From Hallerella porci (lineage in GTDB: Bacteria > Fibrobacterota > Fibrobacteria > Fibrobacterales > Fibrobacteraceae), in NCBI RefSeq assembly GCF_003148885.1, contig NZ_QGHD01000001.1, positions 62,001-126,000 of the forward strand: a stretch of DNA of 64,000 bases. The letters run 5' to 3'. Under the pieces are notes generated by a model. The model saw only the letters and a program-made list of their open reading frames with translations. It had not been told where the DNA came from and made no database searches. This document shows, piece after piece, positions 1-8,580 of this stretch (positions are counted from its first letter, which is position 1; each line of letters opens with the position of its first letter). The translations under genes and the position numbers were made by a program.

Positions 1-1
1 C

Positions 2-1447
2 GGGAATGACTTGGTGAATTTTATCGGCGTTCCGCTTGCGGGGCTTTCGGCGTTTATCTCGTATTCGAATAGCGGACTTCCGGCGGATCAAGTTTTGATG
101 ACAGCGCTTTGCGGTTCGGAAAAAAGTTTGTGGTGGATTCTTTCGCTTGCGGGAGTGATTATGGCGATTTCGCTTGCGACTTCGAAGAAAGCGCGCGGCG
201 TTATTCAGACTTCGGTTTCGCTTTCGAGTCAAAGTTCGTCAGAAGAATTATTTGGCACAAGTCCGATTGCGCGGGCGGTTGTGCGTTATGCGGATTCGGT
301 TTCGTCCATTGTCACAGGCATTGTGCCGGCGCGGATGCGGCGTTTTTTGCGGAATCGTTTTGATGTGCGCAATTTGCATTTGGAAGAAAGCGATGCGGCT
401 TTTGATTTGTTACGTGCTTCGGTCAATTTAATGCTCGCAAGTATTTTAATTTCTCTCGGCACATTTTTGAAGCTTCCGCTTTCGACAACATACGTCACTT
501 TTATGGTGGCGATGGGAACGTCTCTCGCCGATAAAGCGTGGGGAAGAGAAACCGCAGTTTATCGCATTACCGGAGTGCTTTCGGTAATTGGCGGTTGGTT
601 CTTTACCGCATTCGCTGCGTTTGTCTGCGCATTTATCGTCAGCGGAATCGTCTTCCTCGGCGGCATTTCCGTTGCGCTTTTACTCTTTGCACTTGTCGTT
701 TGTTTTATCATCCGTTCTTCCATTCGTTACCGCAAAAAATCCGCGGAGAAAAATTCGAGCGCCGAAGAATTTCACGCCATCATCGAAGAAAAAGACCCGA
801 CGAAAGTTCTCCCGCTTGTGCGCAAACATTACGCCGAAGGCTGGGGTTGGTATTTGGTTTTTGTAGAAGACTCGGTGCACGATACGCTTCAAGCGCTTGC
901 GCACGATGATTTGGATACGCTGCGTTACGTGCGACAAAAAATGAAAGAGGAATATAAAACGCTGCATCGTCTGCGGAAAGAAGGATTTGCTTGTTCGCAA
1001 AAAATGACAGTCGATGATTCTCTCGCCAAAAAATTTTTCTTGTATCAAGCAAACGATTTTGCGATGTCGCTTTACTTTAGTTTGGAGCGCGCATTTAAAC
1101 CGTGCTTGAATCATGTGGACAATCACTTGACGCCGCTTTCTCTCAAGCAAAAAAATATCATCTTAGAAATTGCTTCGGAGATGCGCGATGTCATCGAAGA
1201 TTCGGCGCGGATGGTTTTGGAAAGCGATTACACGGAATTTGAAAATTTGAAAAATCGCATTCGTTCTGCGGGCGCAAAAATTGTGAGCATTCGCAAAGAA
1301 ACGATGCAAAAAAATATCGCCGAAAATCAAAATGTGGCGAGCGTCAATTTGCTTTTCTTAACCGTTCTCTATGAATGTCGCGCCATTCTCGATGCGACGA
1401 TTTATCTCACAAAATCTTCGAAGAAAATGATGACGGATTTCATCTAA
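2..1447 (+). CDS. PiT-family inorganic phosphate transporter with C-terminal PhoU-like domain (5' partial)
   Basis: The reading frame is open through the left edge, so the N-terminal half of the permease is missing. The first visible residues, G-N-D-L-V-N-F-I-G-V-P, match the conserved GANDVANxxGP-type motif of PiT phosphate permeases. Four or five hydrophobic segments follow: near residues 40-55, 135-155, 157-170 and 185-235. After about residue 245 the protein becomes soluble, charged and helical (EEFHAIIEEKDPTKVLPLVR and onward). This is what a PhoU-like regulatory tail looks like and it is known in some bacterial PiT proteins. phoB and phoR follow after 66 nt, so phosphate uptake is the likely role. 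PiT family is well supported from sequence; phosphate rather than sulfate as substrate is inferred from the neighbours. Confidence 0.85.
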   Translation, partial: GNDLVNFIGVPLAGLSAFISYSNSGLPADQVLMTALCGSEKSLWWILSLAGVIMAISLATSKKARGVIQTSVSLSSQSSSEELFGTSPIARAVVRYADSVSSIVTGIVPARMRRFLRNRFDVRNLHLEESDAAFDLLRASVNLMLASILISLGTFLKLPLSTTYVTFMVAMGTSLADKAWGRETAVYRITGVLSVIGGWFFTAFAAFVCAFIVSGIVFLGGISVALLLFALVVCFIIRSSIRYRKKSAEKNSSAEEFHAIIEEKDPTKVLPLVRKHYAEGWGWYLVFVEDSVHDTLQALAHDDLDTLRYVRQKMKEEYKTLHRLRKEGFACSQKMTVDDSLAKKFFLYQANDFAMSLYFSLERAFKPCLNHVDNHLTPLSLKQKNIILEIASEMRDVIEDSARMVLESDYTEFENLKNRIRSAGAKIVSIRKETMQKNIAENQNVASVNLLFLTVLYECRAILDATIYLTKSSKKMMTDFI

Positions 1448-1513
1448 ATTTTACAAAACGAAAACGCCGAATTTACTTTTGAGTTTTACTTTATAGGAAA
1501 AAGGAAAGACGAA

Positions 1514-2227
1514 ATGATTTGCGTAGTTGAAGACGATAGCGATATTCGCGAAATGGAAGTTTACGCGCTGAAAAGTGCGGGTTATAAAGTGCTCGCTGCA
1601 GCATCTTCCGAAGAATTTTTTCGAGAACTCGGACTTGAAATTCCTGCGCTTGTCATTTTGGATGTGATGCTTCCGGGACGCGACGGCTTTTCAATTCTGA
1701 GCGAATTGCGGCATCGGGCGACGACATCCAAAGTTCCTGTGATGATGGTAACGGCGAAGACGACGGAAATGGATAAAATCAAAGGACTCGATTCAGGCGC
1801 CGATGATTATCTCACCAAGCCGTTTGGCATTATGGAATTTTTGGCGCGCGTGCGCGCCCTTTTGCGGCGGGCAGAAATGAAAGGTGAAGTCGTCGCAGCA
1901 AAGCCCGCAGAATTGCATCTCGGAAAAATTGAAATCGACGATGAACGTCATCAGGTCAAAGTCGATGGAAATTTAGTCGAATTTACTTTTAAAGAATATG
2001 AACTTCTCAAGTTACTTTGTTCTAAACCGGGAATCGTTTTTGATCGCGAACAGTTGATGTCAAAAGTTTGGGGAGTCGATGGCACTCTTGAATCGCGGAC
2101 AATCGATATGCACATTAAAACGCTGCGGAAAAAATTAGGCGCAGCGGGCGATTACATTAAAACGGTTCGCAACGTCGGTTACAAAGCGGAAATCGAGGTG
2201 ACAGATGAAGGAAAAACTGAGCTTTAG
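1514..2227 (+). CDS. phoB: PhoB-like winged-helix response regulator
   Basis: This is a 237-residue OmpR/PhoB-family regulator. The receiver spans about residues 1-120, with acidic pocket E6/D7/D8, phosphoacceptor D50 in ILDVMLPG, T80 and K102 in YLTKPF. A winged-helix DNA-binding domain spans about 138-230, with the typical EYELLKLLCSKPGIVFDRE and the SRTIDMHIKTLRKKLG recognition region. An AAAGGAAAGACGAA ribosome site precedes the ATG. Its end overlaps the following kinase gene by 23 nt, so the two are probably translationally coupled. The upstream PiT transporter supports a phosphate-starvation role. OmpR-type regulators are hard to tell apart by sequence, so the Pho name rests partly on context. 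Confidence 0.9.
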   Translation: MICVVEDDSDIREMEVYALKSAGYKVLAAASSEEFFRELGLEIPALVILDVMLPGRDGFSILSELRHRATTSKVPVMMVTAKTTEMDKIKGLDSGADDYLTKPFGIMEFLARVRALLRRAEMKGEVVAAKPAELHLGKIEIDDERHQVKVDGNLVEFTFKEYELLKLLCSKPGIVFDREQLMSKVWGVDGTLESRTIDMHIKTLRKKLGAAGDYIKTVRNVGYKAEIEVTDEGKTEL

Positions 2228-3869
2228 CCTTTTTTATGTAGGGCTTTTGTCTGCGGTCATCGCGATGCTTTTGACTGCGGGCGCATTTCGCACAAGTGTT
2301 TCGACGCAAACTCAATTTGATTTGAAGCAGCAAGGCGCAATTATTTCGAGCGCTTATGCGCTCATGCATTCTCCCGATGAACTTAAAAATTTTGCGACGT
2401 CGTCACTTCGGATTACGTTAATTTCTCCGACAGGAAATGTCCTATTTGAATCGGATGCGAAAGCGAATAAAATGGGTTCGCACCTTTCTCGGATTGAAGT
2501 GCAAAGTGCGATCAAAAATGGCGAAGGCTCGAGTTACCGCGAATCGCAAACTTTAGAAACCGATGTTTACTATTATGCAAAACTTTTGTCCGATGGCAAT
2601 GTGCTGCGTTTAGCGATTCGAAAAGCGACTGCGTATGCGATGCTTTCGGGAGTTTATCCGAAGCTTGCCATTTTACTCGTCGCCATTCTTCTCTTCTCAC
2701 TTTTTATGGCGCATATTTTATCGTCGCGATTTGTTGAACCGATTCGAAAACTCGCCGAGAATTTAGATGCGGTAAAATTTCCCGAAGGCGATATGGTTTA
2801 CAAAGAGTTTGCGCCGTTCGTCCGCGAACTCAAACGGGAACGCGACAATACCGAACGGGAAATGGCGCGGCTCAAATTTGAACGCAATCGTTTTCATACT
2901 TTGATCGAAGACATGTCCGAAGGCATGATTCTTCTCGATGCCAAAAACGAAGTCGTTTTGGTGAACGGAGTTGCCCGCGAAATGTTCCATACCGAAGGCG
3001 ATTTCACCGGAAGAAATGTACGTTGCTTTTCGCAAAATGCAGAACTCATTCACGCGGTGGAAACGGCTGCGGGCGGAAAAAAAGACGATGCAGAAATTCA
3101 ACTTTTTGGAAAAGATATTCGCGTGATTGCGAGCCCTGTTTTTGTGAGCGGCGAAGTTTCGGGCGTTATCATTATTCTTCTCGATGTGACCGAAAAAAAG
3201 AATTTGTCGGATTTGCGAGAAAAGTTTACGGCGAATGTTTCGCACGAATTAAAAACTCCGCTGACTTCGATTGCGGGCTATGCTGAAATGATTGAAACGG
3301 GAATTGCAAAACCCGAAGATATTTCGGGATTCGCCGCGAGAATTCATAAAGAATCGAAGCGCCTTCTGACTCTTACCAATGACATCATGAAACTTTCGGA
3401 ATTGGATGAACTTTCGCCGAATGCAATCCAATTAGAAAAAGTGAATGTGAGCGATGTGCTGCGAGAAATTGTCTCCGCATTAGAATCTTTAGCCGACAAG
3501 CGCCGCATTCAAATTGCATTACCGGCGGAAAATTTTTTCATTCTCGGCGATCGCAATAAACTTTATGAAATGTTTTACAATTTAATTTCGAATGCGATTC
3601 GTTACAATAAAGACGGCGGAAGCGTTAAAGTCGTCTATGAAAAAAATGCGGTCATCGTCGAAGATTCGGGAATGGGAATTGCCGAAGAACATTTGCCGCA
3701 TATTTTTGAACGTTTTTATCGCGCGGACAAAAGTCGCTCAAAAGAAACCGGTGGCACAGGCCTCGGGCTCGCCATCGTGAAGCACATCGCCGAATTGCAT
3801 CACGCCAAAGTTTCGGTCACTTCGAAGCTTGGTGAAGGCAGTAAATTCAAAATTTTGCTGAACGCGTAG
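2205..3869 (+). CDS. phoR: PhoR-like membrane sensor histidine kinase
   Basis: The 554-residue kinase has a transmembrane helix at about 8-28, an extracytoplasmic sensor of about 120 residues, a second transmembrane helix at about 153-172 and a HAMP-like linker. A PAS domain follows at about 230-330 (SEGMILLDAKNEVVLVNGVA). The HisKA domain carries H347 in ANVSHELKTPLTSIAGY. The ATPase has N (YNLISNAIRYN), G1 (EDSGMGI), F (HIFERFYRAD) and G2 (GGTGLGLAIVKH) boxes. The HELKTPLTSI H-box and the HAMP-PAS-HisKA order are typical of PhoR/VicK. The start ATG lies inside phoB. The extracytoplasmic domain is unusually large compared with E. coli PhoR, which has almost none, so direct periplasmic sensing is possible. 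There is no clear terminator in the 97 nt that follow. Confidence 0.88.
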   Translation: MKEKLSFSLFYVGLLSAVIAMLLTAGAFRTSVSTQTQFDLKQQGAIISSAYALMHSPDELKNFATSSLRITLISPTGNVLFESDAKANKMGSHLSRIEVQSAIKNGEGSSYRESQTLETDVYYYAKLLSDGNVLRLAIRKATAYAMLSGVYPKLAILLVAILLFSLFMAHILSSRFVEPIRKLAENLDAVKFPEGDMVYKEFAPFVRELKRERDNTEREMARLKFERNRFHTLIEDMSEGMILLDAKNEVVLVNGVAREMFHTEGDFTGRNVRCFSQNAELIHAVETAAGGKKDDAEIQLFGKDIRVIASPVFVSGEVSGVIIILLDVTEKKNLSDLREKFTANVSHELKTPLTSIAGYAEMIETGIAKPEDISGFAARIHKESKRLLTLTNDIMKLSELDELSPNAIQLEKVNVSDVLREIVSALESLADKRRIQIALPAENFFILGDRNKLYEMFYNLISNAIRYNKDGGSVKVVYEKNAVIVEDSGMGIAEEHLPHIFERFYRADKSRSKETGGTGLGLAIVKHIAELHHAKVSVTSKLGEGSKFKILLNA

Positions 3870-3966
3870 CGAAATTTTTCACATTGCAAAATTCTTTGCA
3901 AAACATCTTTTCTTTTCATTTTGCCAGCTCTTTTATTTTTGAGTAAATTGAGAGTGTGGTTTTGAC

Positions 3967-4803
3967 ATGGAAAAGATTTCACCGCTAGAATTTTTAGATT
4001 ACCGCGAATATCTTCTCGCCTTTTTCGAATATCGCAAGGCGAATGCGCCGTGGTATTCTTACAAAGTTTTCGGCGATGGCGTTGGACTCGATCAAAGTCA
4101 AGTTTTCCGCATTCTACAAAAAAATTTGCACATTTCTAAACGCGCGTTGCCGCGCTTTGTAGAATATTTAAAACTCAACGAAAAAGAAGCCATCTATTTT
4201 GAAAAATTAGTGGAATTGGGACGCGCCCGCAGCGAATCGGAAACGCGTCGTCTTTTCGCCGAAGTTTTAGCGTTAAAAGGTGCGCAAAGTAAAGAGCTTA
4301 AAAATGACCAATACGAATTGTATTCAAAATGGTATCATAGCGTCGTACGGACGCTGCTCGGATTTGTGCGCATTCAAAATGATTATGCAGCTTTAGGGGC
4401 GATGGTTTCGCCGCCGATTTCTGCGGACGAAGCGAAAAATTCTGTCGAACTTTTGCAGCGTTTAGGTTTAATCGAACGCGATGCCGAAGGCTTTTGGAAA
4501 TTATCCGATAGGACTTTGACGACGGGCGGCGATTACCGCTCAAAACTCATCCGCGCTTACCAAGCCGAATCGATGAAGCTCGCGATGCAGAGTTTAGATA
4601 TTCATGAAAAGTCAAAACGCGACATCAATGTGATGAATATGGCGCTTGACGAATCCGCATTCAAGGATTGTCTTGCTATTTTGAATAATGCGCGTGACGA
4701 AATTCGGGCAAGGGTTGAAAAGGTCAATTCTCCGGATCGCGTGATGCGTTTTGCTACTGCGTTTTTCCCAGTAGCGTTTTCAAAAGAGGTTTCGTCTTCA
4801 TGA
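3967..4803 (+). CDS. TIGR02147 family protein (HTH plus DUF4423)
   Basis: This 278-residue protein belongs to the TIGR02147 family, which is greatly expanded in Fibrobacter and has no assigned function. The signature opening is LEFLDYREYLLAFFEYRKA. A helix-turn-helix-like segment follows (residues ~25-70, including GVGLDQSQVFRILQKNLHIS), resembling XRE-type repressors. The remainder, with WYHSVVRTLLGF and LLQRLGLIERDAEGFWKLSD, is the DUF4423-type winged-helix-like region. The family is presumed to be transcriptional regulators; that is inference. Its stop overlaps the start of the next lipoprotein gene (ATGA), so the two are co-translated. This gene-lipoprotein pairing suggests the regulator serves envelope or carbohydrate-binding functions. 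Confidence 0.88.
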   Translation: MEKISPLEFLDYREYLLAFFEYRKANAPWYSYKVFGDGVGLDQSQVFRILQKNLHISKRALPRFVEYLKLNEKEAIYFEKLVELGRARSESETRRLFAEVLALKGAQSKELKNDQYELYSKWYHSVVRTLLGFVRIQNDYAALGAMVSPPISADEAKNSVELLQRLGLIERDAEGFWKLSDRTLTTGGDYRSKLIRAYQAESMKLAMQSLDIHEKSKRDINVMNMALDESAFKDCLAILNNARDEIRARVEKVNSPDRVMRFATAFFPVAFSKEVSSS

Positions 4804-5951
4804 AAAAAAGCGTCGTGCAAATTCTTTCGGCGTTTGTTGCGTTCGGATTATTTGCTTGCTCGGATTCGACGCAGGCAGGTGGCGGCATTTGGGATGAAAC
4901 GCAGAATACTTTGGCGGTTCATATTGTAACGGCCTCGGGGAATCCCGCAGTGAGTGCTCGCGTTCGTTTGGTAACGGGAACGGCAGTTGTCGAAGACAGT
5001 GCTGTCTCGGATGATGAAGGAATTGCGCGTTTAAAGCGTCCTTCGTCCGATGGTTTTATTGAAGTCCAAGAACAGTTGGGAGTCGCTCGGGGGCGTGTTT
5101 TCATGGGCGACTCCCTTCTGCGGGACACATTGCAAAAGCCTGCGACTTTGCAAGGCGTTCTCACGGCGAATGAGAGTCCGCAGAAACTCTATTTGCTCGG
5201 AACTTCGTATAGCGCGGATGTTTCGGCATCGGGAAATTTCTCGTTTGAAAATTTGCCCGCGGGCGAGTATGCGATTCTTTCGGCTTCGGATTCGGAATAC
5301 GTTTATTGGGGCGCTTCGCAGGTAAAAGCAAACGGCGATAATGCTGTGACATTAGCGGCTCCCGCTCAAGATAGCGCTTTAGTCGATGACTTTGAAAAGA
5401 AAGATGGGACGAATCTTTTCCACGCGTTAACCGGTTCTAGTTGGTGGTTTACCGCAGCCGATTCGTTAAGCGAAGTCGTTCCGTCGCTTCCGTTAAAAGC
5501 GCTTGTTCGCTCGGACGAAAGTTTCCAAGGTTCGCAGAGTTTGCATTTCATATTTAACGTGGATTCGTCCGCGGGAGCATTCGCTCTTTGCGGATTTGAC
5601 ATCGGCGTTTCGCAGTGGCAAGACAGCACCACTTCTTACGATTTATCCGAACTCGATAGTCTTTCGTTCTATATCCGCGGGCAGGGTCACATTATCGTTC
5701 AATTCGCTGGCTTCGATGAAACGGGAGCCGTTGCCGATTGGGATTTTGAATTTGATATTCCGAGTAAAACGGAATGGATTCGCATAGCAATTCCTCCTCG
5801 CGGAAATGAAGATTGGGAAGCGATTAAATCGCGGATGCGGACGATTACATTCCTTTCGACTTCGAATGCAGAAATTTGGTTAGATCAAATCGTCTTCTAC
5901 GGCGTCTCGGTGCAGAAATTATTTGCCGATAAATTCCGCAACGAAAAATAA
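4800..5951 (+). CDS. Lipoprotein with CBM11/CIA30-like carbohydrate-binding C-terminal domain
   Basis: The N-terminus is a lipoprotein signal: a charged MKKS, a hydrophobic core and lipobox LFAC with Cys20. Residues about 35-115 resemble a carboxypeptidase-regulatory/Ig-like fold (TLAVHIVTASGNPAVSARVRL, with a second short repeat at LQGVLTANESPQKLYLLG). From about 200 onward (VDDFEKKDGTN, then YDLSELDSLSFYIRGQG and ending AEIWLDQIVFYG) the pattern is that of CBM11/CIA30 beta-sandwich modules, which begin with DDFE and end with a DDI-like strand. No catalytic domain is present. It is likely surface-exposed and glycan-binding; this is inference from fold resemblance. It is coupled to the TIGR02147 gene upstream. 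A weak GCGCC-TTC-GGCGC hairpin lies just after the stop at 5966-5978. Confidence 0.75.
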   Translation: MKKSVVQILSAFVAFGLFACSDSTQAGGGIWDETQNTLAVHIVTASGNPAVSARVRLVTGTAVVEDSAVSDDEGIARLKRPSSDGFIEVQEQLGVARGRVFMGDSLLRDTLQKPATLQGVLTANESPQKLYLLGTSYSADVSASGNFSFENLPAGEYAILSASDSEYVYWGASQVKANGDNAVTLAAPAQDSALVDDFEKKDGTNLFHALTGSSWWFTAADSLSEVVPSLPLKALVRSDESFQGSQSLHFIFNVDSSAGAFALCGFDIGVSQWQDSTTSYDLSELDSLSFYIRGQGHIIVQFAGFDETGAVADWDFEFDIPSKTEWIRIAIPPRGNEDWEAIKSRMRTITFLSTSNAEIWLDQIVFYGVSVQKLFADKFRNEK

Positions 5952-6009
5952 ACTCTTTTGAAATGGCGCCTTCGGCGCGATAACTCAAAAAATCTTCCCA
6001 CCTAAAAGA

Positions 6010-6032
6010 AACGCCGCTCTTTGAGCGGCGTT
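6010..6032 (-). terminator. Intrinsic terminator for glgB
   Basis: This is a perfect 10-bp stem, AACGCCGCTC/GAGCGGCGTT with a TTT loop. It lies 12 nt beyond the glgB stop on the minus strand, where the stem runs into a T-rich tract (TTTCTTTT). There is no T-tract on the plus side. Confidence 0.8.
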
Positions 6033-6043
6033 CCTTGCAAAAT

Positions 6044-8443
6044 TTATTCTCCAATGTATTTGAAGAAGACTGCTCCTAACGGCGGCAGTTGAATGTTTGC
6101 GCTCCAAGGGCGATTTTGCCAAGGCGTTTCTTCGGAGTGGACTTCGCCGGCGTTGCCGATGTTTCCACCGCCCCACATCTCGGAATCCGAATTGAAGATT
6201 TCTTGCCAACGTCCGCGGGCCGGGAGACCGATGCGGTACGGAGTCCGCGGCACCGGTGTAAAATTGAATGCGCAGAGAATTGTCGCACCGTGTGCATCGC
6301 GGCGGATGAACGAAACGATGGAATTATCTGCGTCGTCGCACGAAATCCATTCAAAGCCTTCGGGTGCGTGATCCACTTCCCAGAACGGACTTTCGTTTTT
6401 GTAAATGTGCGAAAGGGTTTTGAACATTTCGTGCAATTTACCGTGAGTTTCCCACGTGAGCAAATGCCAGTCGAGGGATTGCTTCTCGTTCCATTCGCGG
6501 AATTGTCCGAAGTCGTTGCCCATAAAGTTGAGCTTTTTCCCAGGATGCGCAAATTGATACGAATAAGCGAGACGTAAGTTCGCAAATTTCTGCCAATTAT
6601 CGCCAGGCATTTTTCCGAGCATCGAGCCTTTGCCGTGGACGACTTCGTCGTGGCTTAAGACCAAGATGAAATTTTCGGAATACGCATAAACCATGCTGAA
6701 CGTAATCAAGTTGTGATGGTATTTGCGGTGAATCGGTTCGTGCTTCATATAGGTGAGGAAGTCATTCATCCAGCCCATATTCCACTTGTAATGGAAACCG
6801 AGACCGCCGCGTTCTGGCGGACGCGTAATGCACGGGAAACTTGTCGATTCTTCGGCGATGAGAATCGCGTGCGGCGCTAAGCGTCCCATGATGCTATTCA
6901 AATGCTTCAAGAATTCGAGGGTATCGTAATTGATGTTTCCGCCGTCTTTATTCGGCACCCATTCGCCGTCGCGTTTTCCGTAATCCAAGTAAAGCATACT
7001 TGCGACTGCATCGACGCGGAGACCGTCGCAGTGGAATTCGCGGAGCCAATACATCGCATTGGCGATGAGGAAATTCGAAACTTCTTTGCGGCCGAGATTG
7101 AAAATGTAAGTGCCCCAATCCGGATGTTCGCCTTGACGCGGGTCTGCGTGTTCATAACAAGCGGTGCCGTCGAAGCGTCCGAGCGCATAGGAATCTTTCG
7201 GGAAGTGGGCTGGAACCCAGTCGAGAATCACGCCGATTTCATTCTGGTGACAAAGATCGACGAAGTGACGGAATTCGTCCGGAGAACCAAAACGGCTCGT
7301 CGGCGAATAGTAACCGGTCACTTGATAGCCCCACGATTCATCGAGCGGGTGCTCCATAATCGGAAGAAATTCCACATGCGTGTAACCCATATCCTTCAAA
7401 TAAGGAATGAGTTTGTCGGCGAGTTCATTCCACGAAAGGAAACGATCAGGATTTGTGGGATCGCGTTCCCACGAGCCTGCGTGCACTTCGTAAATGTTCA
7501 TCGGACTGCCGAAGACACGGGTCGCATAATGCGTATCCATATATAATTTATCGTTCCATTCGTAGCCTTCGAGATGCGTGGTAACGCTAGCCGTCGCCGG
7601 ACGCATTTCGCTGAGCTTAGCGAGCGGATCGGACTTGGTTAAAAGGCGACCATCTTGCGAATGAATTTCAAAACGATACAATTCATTTGCGCCGAGTTCT
7701 GGAATGAAAATTTCCCAAATTCCCGATGCGCCAATCATGCGCATCGGATGTCTTCTGCCGTCCCAACTATTAAAGTTTCCGACGACAGAAACGCTTTTCG
7801 CATTCGGCGCCCAAACGGCGAATTGCACGCCGTTAAATCCTTGATGCCGAATCACATTGGCGCCGAGTTTCTTGTAAAGTTCGTAGTGCGTGCCGTTCTT
7901 AATCAAGTGGCAATCGAAGTCGGTGAGCACCGGCAAGAACGCATACGGATCGATGACAGAATATTGAATTCCATTGTCGAGTGTAATGTTCAACCGATAG
8001 AAGAACGGCTGAAATTCCATATCGAGAACGGCTTCGAAAAATCCCGAGTCGCCGATTTTCACAAATTCAAAGACAAGTTTTTTCGCTTCGGATTCTTCGA
8101 CTTTTGCTTTTTTTGCACGAGTTGTTTTCGCTTTTGTCGCTTTGGCAGCTTTCGTTGACTTCGTCGTCTTCGCCGATTTTGCGTTCTTTTTTTCGGCGGG
8201 TTTCTTTCCGACTTTTTCTTCGGTTACCGTTTCGGTATTTGCTGCTCCGTAAATGATTTCGGGTTCCACGGATTCACCGCTGATATGAGCGGCTCCGGGC
8301 AAGTAAACGCGGATAACGGTTTTGAGTCCGCGGTCGGTTTCTAGCGCATGAATGCCTAAAATCGAAAACGGATCGGAGCAATTAAAATCCCAAATGGCGC
8401 GCATCTGGTCGTTTGTCATCGTTGTTGAATCTTGAAAATCCAT
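6044..8443 (-). CDS. glgB: 1,4-alpha-glucan (glycogen) branching enzyme, GH13, with Lys-rich insertion
   Basis: The 799-residue protein transfers alpha-1,4 glucan segments to 1,6 positions in glycogen synthesis. The N-terminal CBM48 domain lies around residues 185-290 (GVQFAVWAPNAKSVSVVGNFNSW). The GH13 barrel has HVEFLPIMEHP, nucleophile Asp in GLRVDAVASMLY, acid/base Glu in ILIAEESTSFP and transition-state Asp in LSHDEVVHGK. The N1 domain (about 20-185) is interrupted at residues 70-122 by a K/A/T-rich low-complexity stretch (for example AKSAKTTKSTKAAKATKAK), absent from standard GlgB; this explains the extra length over the usual ~730 residues. The gene is monocistronic with its own terminator. 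No other glycogen genes are in the window. Confidence 0.96.
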   Translation of the reverse strand: MDFQDSTTMTNDQMRAIWDFNCSDPFSILGIHALETDRGLKTVIRVYLPGAAHISGESVEPEIIYGAANTETVTEEKVGKKPAEKKNAKSAKTTKSTKAAKATKAKTTRAKKAKVEESEAKKLVFEFVKIGDSGFFEAVLDMEFQPFFYRLNITLDNGIQYSVIDPYAFLPVLTDFDCHLIKNGTHYELYKKLGANVIRHQGFNGVQFAVWAPNAKSVSVVGNFNSWDGRRHPMRMIGASGIWEIFIPELGANELYRFEIHSQDGRLLTKSDPLAKLSEMRPATASVTTHLEGYEWNDKLYMDTHYATRVFGSPMNIYEVHAGSWERDPTNPDRFLSWNELADKLIPYLKDMGYTHVEFLPIMEHPLDESWGYQVTGYYSPTSRFGSPDEFRHFVDLCHQNEIGVILDWVPAHFPKDSYALGRFDGTACYEHADPRQGEHPDWGTYIFNLGRKEVSNFLIANAMYWLREFHCDGLRVDAVASMLYLDYGKRDGEWVPNKDGGNINYDTLEFLKHLNSIMGRLAPHAILIAEESTSFPCITRPPERGGLGFHYKWNMGWMNDFLTYMKHEPIHRKYHHNLITFSMVYAYSENFILVLSHDEVVHGKGSMLGKMPGDNWQKFANLRLAYSYQFAHPGKKLNFMGNDFGQFREWNEKQSLDWHLLTWETHGKLHEMFKTLSHIYKNESPFWEVDHAPEGFEWISCDDADNSIVSFIRRDAHGATILCAFNFTPVPRTPYRIGLPARGRWQEIFNSDSEMWGGGNIGNAGEVHSEETPWQNRPWSANIQLPPLGAVFFKYIGE

Positions 8444-8580
8444 GAAAAACCTATGCTTTAAAGTCCTATGTAAAATTACTTATAATTTCGCCAAGTGAAC
8501 AAAAAGAATGAAAAAAAATATTCCAAATAAATGCATTATTTTCCAATTTTCGCAGAAAAATTTTTGTCTAAATTTAGAGG

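Noticed and set aside
247-275. TTGGCAC-type element in the phosphate transporter gene
   Set aside because: Lies inside coding sequence and GG to GC spacing is 13, not 10.
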